Below, in pieces: positions 56,477 to 64,000 of a DNA stretch of 64,000 bases; positions within the stretch are counted from its first letter, which is position 1, and every line of letters begins with the position of its first letter. The notes beneath the pieces were generated by a model, which made no database searches, was not told the origin of the DNA, and saw only the letters and a list, made by a program, of their open reading frames with translations. The position numbers were made by a program, and so were the translations under genes. Origin of the DNA: Marsupella aquatica (Eukaryota; Marchantiophyta); NCBI GenBank assembly GCA_973895155.1, contig OZ316895.1, positions 16,988,001 through 17,052,000 of the forward strand. Reading direction: 5' to 3'.

Positions 56477-58808
56477 ATTGAGCAAGTGCTTCATGCCTGA
56501 CCCATCTCCCTAGGCAGGCCTGGCTGCAACATTTGAGGAAAACTAAGGCCTTCTGGGGCTTTACAAAGCCCTTTCCATTTGAGTAAAACTAAGGGCAAAG
56601 CCCTTCGTCCCTTCAGGGACATCTGATAACATTTCCAATCCTTCCCTTCAAGATCTTCAAATTTTATAATAAACAAATAACTTTACTTTACAATAGCAAA
56701 TCACATACATGATTTAGAGAGTTTTTGTGGACAAACTAAATCTACATTTTCCCTGCATGTTAAGGAATGTAGAGGGCCTGAATTCCAAGGACTATCAGAT
56801 GCAAGACAGCCCTTAGCCCTAAGGTCATCGAGTCTGTCACTTGCTCCTCCGTGTGACCTACGAGATTGTTACTCGGTATGCCAATAATCTCTCCCCTGTA
56901 GTTGGTTTTCCGCAAATTCAGCAGGTCCAATTTCGTCGTGGGGACAGCTGAACAAGGATCCACAGCACTACTGTGCATACTTTCCTGATGCATATCTGAG
57001 ACTGCAACCATAGCATTGAGCTCGTGGTAAGAGAGCAAAACCCAATCGCTTTTCTAACCCTTAACATCTTCAGTTCTATCAGTTCCTGTAGTTTCAAAGG
57101 GAAAACCCAGAAGGTTTTTTTTTCTCTGCAGGCGTCGAGATTTCTTTCCTTTTCCTTTGGCTTGTCCATTTCAAAATTTGCTCCAGAGCACCATAGCATT
57201 TGTGGAAATAGTAATGGCAAGCTCCTTCAACTGGCAAAAGGAGGGATGCCAAGTTAAGTTTGATTCGAGACACATTGCTGTAGTTCGTCGAAATTTCCCA
57301 GTTGAAAGTTTGGTTTTCGGGTGAGGTCACTTGTGCGCACACACGCGCCATAGTCACACAGCAGCGTCTATGTACAATCGATGCGCCCGCGCTTAGGGTT
57401 TGTAATTAGGGGTCATTTAAAAAAACTCGCAAGGCACAATTCCAATCCGTTGAGAAACTCTTCGCTCCATAATTGAATGTCATGTCGCCGAAAGGCCTGT
57501 GAGCATGTCTTGCTGGCCTTAATAATTCTGGCCATATGTTCTCCCTAGTTGCTGCGTATGTAGATTGCAAGTCTGTGCCAAGAACGCTAAATGACCGCCG
57601 GGGGATTTGGTCGAGAGTGCTCAAGGAAATGGGAGCATTCTACACCTGCCAGCACCCGATGGTCCGAACAGTATTACAGAGCTTTGACGGTATGTCCCAA
57701 ATATCCGGTACAGTAGCGGTTCTGCTAGGACGACGGGCTTAGCTGCAATTGAACATTGATATGGTTTCACAAAGTTGCCCATCTCCAGACCTGCTGCTCC
57801 AGTGGGCACCGCCAAGTGCAATTTTCTAAATCTTCCATTTGCTTATTGTTTTACCGGGTACACCAAGTTCAAAGCAGTGAATGTAAGATGTCTCTAGTGT
57901 TGCCAAGCCGGGGATTCGGTGTACCAATTGCGATAGAAAGCAATTTTCAGAGGCGACCCGGTATGGTTGCCACACAGTTTTCCACAAGCGTCGTGTTTTA
58001 GGCTGCCACTGATCTCTTGTGTCCCGTTTGAATACTGCCTTCTTCATGGAAGGTCGCTCGTGTCGTTGAATTCTTCTTAGATCCTCCGTGCTTGTTTCAC
58101 AGGATGGAATGGACATCTATCTTTCCAAGCATACTGCAAAACAATTTGTAGGGTTCTTTGCTGCTAACCAATTCGGACCCGGTTTTTTATTCATGGAGCT
58201 GGTTTTGCGTATCAATACGCATTGCAGTTCGGGCTATATACTGATGTTTCCTTTTTTGTTGAGGCTTGTTCGGCCTTCTGTTTTTTTAAGTAAGGACACA
58301 TGTACACACACCCCCAAGAGTCGCACAGCAGCGCCTATGTAGATCTCGGTTTGAGCCCTGAGCTTAGGGCCTGTAATTAGGGTCCTCTTTGGACAATCAC
58401 AAGTGCTTTCTAGCTCTTTCATCCTATGCTCTGATGTTTCTATTCTTCCTTCAGTTGTCAATGACAAGTCGGGGGAGGCTAGCAGAACCACATAGTTATG
58501 CCTCGGATCCAACTGGTGTTTGAGTCCTTGTATCTTCATCGTTTGCTTATGATTTCCGCCTCCTCTATGTTCTAGTTTCTTTCTGCCTTGGTTATACATG
58601 CGATACGTGCCGACAGCTTGACTGCCGCGATCCCTCTGAAAAAAGTTATCGCATCAGGGAATCTGACCATTGAATGCCACCATTTTTATGCAGCGCTAGA
58701 CCTTTCAGAACTTGAGCCTTGCCGGTGACATCATGGAGTTAAGGCTCATAAGGAGAGACTTTTGAAGGAGCTCGTTCTAGTATGACTCTGCTATGACCGC
58801 AGCAAATC
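56477..58808. promoter_or_regulatory. Upstream region of MED21 with a duplicated segment
   Basis: No gene recognised. A segment of about 85 bp occurs twice, at about 57328-57411 and 58298-58383, sharing CACACAGCAGCG, CTATGTA and TGTAATTAGGG. The second copy lies about 430 bp upstream of the MED21 start codon, so the duplication may cover part of its 5' region. Several short ORFs in between show no domain. Confidence 0.4.
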
Positions 58809-60185
58809 ATGGATATCATTGCGCAGCTGCAAGATCAGGCCAACAAGATAGCGTACATTGCATTCAACACAGTGGGGTCGTTGCAGAGGGATGCACCTGC
58901 AGCTCGCCTGGCACCGAACTATCCAGAGCCGCCAATCCCGCCTCCCGAAGTGCTTGCTTTAAAAAATGAGGAACCGAAAACAGCTGCAGTCTCCTTTGTG
59001 CAGGCCGTAAAGCAGGTACACGCGAAGAATTATTTTCTTCCTGACATGGCCTTACGCAATGAATATTAGCTGCAGCTATCTCGGGACTATCTGAGAAAGT
59101 GACTTCGCAGTGATTTTAGCAGTAGTTTGAAGCAACTTTGGATGCTACTAGGTTTAACTCTGTTTGAATGAAGACAATTTGCTAGGGTTGGCCGGCCCAC
59201 AAGAAACTATCAATTCTTTTTTATACATTTTATCTTGTGATTTGCGTGAGTTGCTTTATTCTTTTGTGCTTCTCAATTTTGGGCGCTTTTGTTTTTCGGT
59301 GATACAGTTTGATGCGTTAGTTGCTGCACTCCCCATCCATGAAGGGGGTGAGGAAGCTCAACTGAAGAGAATAAGTGAACTTCAGGTCAGCATAGACAAT
59401 TTCCTTACAGATCCCCTCTGTTCTCGCTATTGAATTGTATTAGACTACTAGCGTGCAAGAGTAAATAGCAATTTGCGCGGATCGATTGCACTTTTGGCCA
59501 TCCTTGCTTCTTCATTCTCCACTTGGTCTGTTGTTTCTGTAAGACTGAGAATAGCAAGGGATCTTTCTAATGTGGCGTCCTCACGAGGGCTAGATACCAA
59601 AATCATTAACTACAGTAGAGTCAGTGCACCTTTGCATCCCTGTTGCTAACAAGAATTCTATTGCAGGCTGAGAACGAAAGCATCGGAAAGGAGTTGCAAC
59701 ATGAAGTAGAAGCTGCAGGTCTACTCTCACTCCTGTCTGGACGGCGATCTTTCGCTCGTCTCGTGTTATAGTAGATTCGCGATTCCGTTTTACCAACTCT
59801 TTGTTTGTTTGTTTTGTTCTCTTCGTTGTCATTGCTTCGTTCTTTAAATCCTCACAAAGACAACGAAACTGACTTAAAATTCTTCTCTTAAGAGGGAAAA
59901 GTTAGTTTGCAAAACCATATTGAGTTGTAGGTCGAAGAAAGCGACTGTTCTTTGCCGAATGTGTGCTGCCCATTTTTCAAATTTTGTCCCAAGTAATTGC
60001 TCTGGTCTCTTCCATAATCGTACTCAGCTGGTGGGACCTAGGAAATGGTAGGAGTAGATTTTGGGGACCAGCCTTCTGTTGTTACTAACTCTGTGTTTGC
60101 CTTGCCAGAAAATGAGCTCAAACAGCTACGAGAGCTTTTCCATATGGCCGCGGATAATTGTTTACGACTCAAGCCTCCGTCTTAG
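58809..60185 (+). CDS. MED21: Mediator complex subunit 21, four exons, intact (137 aa)
   Basis: Exons 58809-59015, 59308-59385, 59667-59718 and 60109-60185 join at GT-AG borders in phases 0, 0 and 1 to give 137 codons, close to the 139 aa of the Arabidopsis protein as I recall it. The start MDIIAQLQDQ, the RDAPAARLAPNYPEPP motif, FDALVAALP and GGEEAQLKRISELQ, and the end LFHMAADNCLRLK are diagnostic of plant MED21 (SRB7 family). The C-terminal half is the helical coiled coil that pairs with MED7 in the middle module of Mediator, the nuclear coactivator linking transcription factors to RNA polymerase II. This is the only clear host gene here and shows no damage. Confidence 0.95.
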
Positions 60186-61289
60186 AGTGATGGACAATAT
60201 TCTTGTCCAATATTCAAATCCAATTCCCCGGTTCATGGGACATCGCAAATGCCGTGGTGCATCATTATTGGACTTTTACTTTTCAGGAAATTTCCTTACG
60301 AGACAGACCAAAGAAATCATGTATTCAAAGAGCAGAAAAATTACAACACGCCTCAATATTGGGCCTCATGGACTCGATGTCAGAAGCTTCTCCAAGGTTC
60401 GGTTTGACTGTCAGTTTGACGTAGGAATGCCGAAAATTAGATCCGAATGATACTGCTGACCTTATCTAGTCTGAAATAGGTGAGCACCTGCGTATGGAGG
60501 ATGAGTTGTAGGTGCAATTTGCTGATCTTTCGCAGAATGCATCCTCTGCATGCAACTTTGGATTACCCGAGTTCTTCTCGACATTAAAGCTTTATACCAA
60601 GAAGTGGTGTTTTTCTGCTGTGGATTTGTTCTGTAAGTGATTATTCACTACCAGATTGATCGGTAAAGGATGGGTGCAATTGCAGGTTAGCTTTGTCCAT
60701 CATATCCAATTGACTGTTTGTGATCAGACATCACGTGACATAGACCTAGTTGCGAGGAACAGACGTTGTTCATTTGCTCATTCATATAGTTTGTTGTGGT
60801 TTACCTTTCAAAGTCGTGGCCGCGCTGGGTGTTTTGTATGCTGTAAATGGTTGAGGCGAATCAAATCAATTCATCGATTTCTGAGCAAGATTCCTGTTGC
60901 AACGTGAGAGCTGTTTCTTAACTACTCTTCCAAAACAAGGTGTTGGAAGGACAGCAGCAGCTTTTTGAACAGATATCTTAACCTGCAGGAAGGAATAATG
61001 AGAATCTTGTCACGACTTCATTTCCCGAGTATGTGTCTTGGTTGTCTGAGGCCAAATACAGTCGAGCTGCGATGTAGGGTTTTGCGGAATGTTGCCAATA
61101 TATGGCAGTTGGTAGCCAATTCTTCAAGAGATCGCTTGAAGAAGACTCTGGAGCCTAGTTTTGCAGTATGCATTTCCAATTATGGCGATTCGACCCTGTC
61201 CCAAGAGTCCAAGTGTATCTCTTGTCAATTTTTTTAAAGTTATTAAAGTGGCAGAACTGGGAGTTACAGCAACAGGAGGGGTTCAATAT
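60186..61289. other. Downstream of MED21, nothing recognised
   Basis: It should contain the MED21 3' UTR. Short ORFs (up to 129 codons, the longest overlapping MED21 exon 4 in another frame) have no recognisable domain. Several CAG/GT sites occur but no coherent exon set. Confidence 0.4.
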
Positions 61290-61296
61290 GCTAAGG

Positions 61297-61545
61297 CTGC
61301 GTTGGAGATGGTGAGATTCTCTGAGATGGTGAGATACTGTGCAATTGAGATGATGGTGAGCCCTGTCCTGTTAAACAGTCTGCACGAGATAATTGGTGAG
61401 ATTTTTGCAATTGAGCCATGCACAAGGTACATGGTGAGATGCTTTGCAATTGACATGATGGCTCCACAAGATACATGGTGAGATACTTTGCAATTGAGAT
61501 GATGGTGAGCCATGCACTGTCAAATAGTCTGCACTACGCTAGCCG
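61297..61545 (+). repeat. Degenerate tandem repeat (GGTGAGATACTTTGCAATTG type)
   Basis: Units with GGTGAGAT(A/G)CT, GCAATTGAGATGATGG and GAGCCATGCAC recur four to five times with variable spacing. Two longer copies ending in AGTCTGCAC lie about 150 bp apart. Confidence 0.65.
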
Positions 61546-62880
61546 GGGAGAGTTGCAGCTCTCATCTTCTCTCCCTTATTTGCATTTCAGGAGTGACAAA
61601 AAGCAAAGTGACTATGTCCATTCCCATCCATGTGTTTAAAAAGCGAAAAGTGGGAGACTGACTATTTTGTTGTCGGTTTTCTTCCATCTTCTTAACAACG
61701 TAAAGAGTGGGAAAAACGATTGTTTTGTGACTATGTCTGTTTGTTCCATGTCCTCAAACCACACCTGCCTGTATCAAAGCGGCATTCCCTCCTCCCCCCA
61801 CCGTCCTTAAGAAATACAAATATATTTGTTTAAAACTGCCAAAGAACAAGGAGTGCCCAACTATCTCAAAGGTGAAAGACCCAATCAAGGGGCGACAAAT
61901 AAGCCTAAAATGCCAAAGCCAAACGGCACAATACAAGCAACCCCAAAACCTAAGACCCTATCCTCCGGCAAACTGATTTAGTCAGGGACAATTGACTAAA
62001 CAGTGACTATGTCCATTTCTTCCATATCTTACTATATAATCGCAAACAGAAGTTATTTTTAAAGGCTATGGTCTAGAATGAATACTCTAGACCATAACTC
62101 AAATAAGGACAAAATGTATAATGACTTTGAATAAGACAAGTCTAAAACGTGCACCAAAAAATAGATCTGGGTACACAAAAAAATAGGTATGCAAAGATAA
62201 TGGAAAAGAATATAGATTTATTAATATTTTCATTTTTATTTTTGTTTTCAATTCTATTTATGTCCTTAAGAAAGTTAAAAAGTGTGGGAAAGTGAATATT
62301 TGTGACTATGTCCATTTCTTGCACATGTTCCTACTAAAAAATATTTGGAGGAAAAGTGAGTATTCCTTGCTCTCACACATCTTCTTCCAAGTTCCTGACA
62401 AAGGGGGAAAAGTGATAAAATGGTGTTCCCACAATTTCATGGAGAGTGCTCTTGAGGCAGAATTAATTCATCAATAATGTTCTAGATAAAATCTAAAAAG
62501 AGGAGAAAAGTGAATATTTTGCTCCTTTAAATTATTTACGGACCCCCATTAGGGGTCTCTTGCAAATTCTCTGCCATGAGGTTGCGCCACATCATCACAA
62601 CTAGCCACAAACAGGAATGATCCTACTTTTAACAATAACAAACATGCACATTCCTGTTTGTGGCAAAAGCAACGTAATTTTTGGGACGCCATGCCATAAA
62701 TATTAAACGTAAAAAAAACTAAAATACAAAAGAAGAGATGTCACTTAGTAAAACAAAGTTATCATTTTGATGTTTGTCAAAGATATATTAGTGGTTTATA
62801 TCAAAATGCTTGTATTTTTTAATTGTTTGCAAGTTTGAAAAAATCAATCGATAAAAATGTACATAATTAAAACCCATTTG
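61546..62880. other. AT-rich non-coding stretch with one long hairpin
   Basis: No ORF of interest. GCCACAAACAGGAATG at 62604-62619 and its exact complement at 62649-62664 form a 16-bp perfect stem with a 29-base loop. Confidence 0.5.
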
Positions 62881-63400
62881 GCTTCACATTCTAAAACTAA
62901 ATAATAAATCTCCTTAGTGCTTGATAAAATTTGCTAATGTTTGATTCATTGGAAAATTCAAGATCAAGATTTAGAAACTCGTGATCTCTTTAGTAATGTC
63001 TTGATAAAATCTCTCAATGTCACTCATTGGAAAGCTAGAGTAAAATTAAAAACTCATCATCTCCTTAGTACTTGACAAAATCTATCAATGTTAGGTTCAT
63101 TGGAAAGCTAGAGAAATTTAGATACTCATGATCTCTCTATTTCTTGACAAATAATCTCAATGTCACACATTAGAAAGTTAAAAAAATTGAAAACCTCCTC
63201 ATCTTTTGAATACCGTGACAAAATCTAACATAAAATTTGTAAATGTCAGACTCAATGTTAGAAAGCTAAAAGAATTCATGAACTCATAATCAAAATTTCT
63301 TATACTAACACTCATTGGAAAGGCAAAGATATTGAAAGACTCATATGGAACTTCACAAAATTTGTCAATTTGAGGCTCATTGGAAACCCTTTCTCGATTA
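62880..63400. repeat. Degenerate ~60-75-bp tandem repeat
   Basis: Units share (C/A)TCATTGGAAAGCTAGAG, ACTCATGATCTC and TTGACAAAATCT-CAATGT. About six to seven diverged copies can be followed, the best three at 62940-63120. Satellite-like; not coding. Confidence 0.65.
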
Positions 63401-64000
63401 AGAGATATCACAATCTCGTCACCGTCACAAACTTAGCCGCTACAAATTGATTTATTTGATTACGTCACCATCGCTTGTCCACAATGCTTGCTTCCCGGCT
63501 TGAATTGTTCGCATCTCTTAGATAATCTTCAACTAAAGTTCACTCTAAACACAGGTTGACGCCAAATGCAGCCTCTATGTCAAAGAACAATTATTGGTCT
63601 TCCCATCACACCATAGCTTTCTTAAATAAAAATAACTACAAATCTTTTGTTTGAAGTGAGGGCTCATTCATTTTGTGTGTGGTCTTCCCACCAAATTGAC
63701 AAATGCTCTTTTGCCAACAGCTGAGTGTTGTGCTCTAGTCTGTCTTGTGGGGGTAATGCTCAATGTAACTCACAAACAATCAATCAAGAATGGTTGAACG
63801 ATGATTTCTCCAATGTGTAAGCAAAACTTATAAGAAAACTCAATTCCTCCACATTCAACCTTCTGTTTGATAAATCTTTATCTTTTGAGCATTTGTTTTT
63901 GTGCGAGCACACACCAACACCATCGGGAGACTCAAAATAGTTAATTACCGTCTTGATGAAAATTGATTTCACTTAATCACACAAACATTCCTTAGATGAA
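63401..64000. other. Right edge, nothing recognised
   Basis: AT-rich DNA without convincing ORFs, repeats or RNA genes. Confidence 0.4.

Overview
The window looks like nuclear DNA from a land plant or close streptophyte relative. It is AT-rich, its coding parts are cut by short GT-AG introns, and most of it is class II transposon. Only one ordinary host gene was recognised: an intact four-exon Mediator subunit 21 gene (MED21) at 58809-60185, whose protein reads like plant MED21. I cannot name the species. A non-seed plant would fit, but that is a guess.

Layout. 1-2774: the 3' part of a multi-exon DDE-transposase-like gene with one in-frame TGA. 3007-3545 and about 5600-6120: two degenerate arrays of short palindromic units (AGTACC type and AATACC type). 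5.2-17.8 kb: a cluster with two replication protein A C-domain-like modules on opposite strands, a coiled-coil/RING gene, an unknown gene with an acidic tail, and a Mutator-like (MULE) transposase with a SWIM zinc finger. 19669-19978: a short LINE-tail-like insertion between 18-bp target-site duplications.

20397-38852: CACTA-1, a complete 18.46-kb CACTA (En/Spm) transposon with matched terminal inverted repeats and a 3-bp ATA target duplication. It carries intact spliced models of a TNP2-type transposase (3 exons, 1211 aa) and a TNPA-like DNA-binding protein (10 exons, 699 aa). It also carries an extra ORF with an EDM2-like PHD zinc-finger module. Its 5' subterminal region is a 5-kb field of AATGAC/GTCATT motifs with a ~577-bp tandem repeat, and each unit holds a 36-bp palindrome.

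41490-56476: CACTA-2, a second complete CACTA element (14.99 kb, ATT target duplication), with unrelated subterminal motifs (TCCGATG/CATCGGA). It encodes a TNP2-type transposase, a TNPA-like protein and a SET-domain protein, all broken by nonsense codons, some also by frameshifts and one by a 361-bp MITE-like insertion. Every in-frame nonsense codon found is TGA or TAG, as expected from C-to-T decay of methylated CGA or CAG codons. A GC-richer block at about 46.4-51.0 kb carries a 1049-aa ORF in sense orientation and is probably nested.

The most interesting point is that two neighbouring but unrelated CACTA elements each carry a chromatin-type module: a PHD reader in one and a SET methyltransferase-like domain in the other. 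Genes inside each element would act together in transposition: TNP2 cuts at the ends, and the TNPA-like protein binds subterminal motifs. The PHD and SET cargo may act on the element's own chromatin state, which is a hypothesis. The last 3.8 kb is AT-rich non-coding DNA with degenerate tandem repeats.
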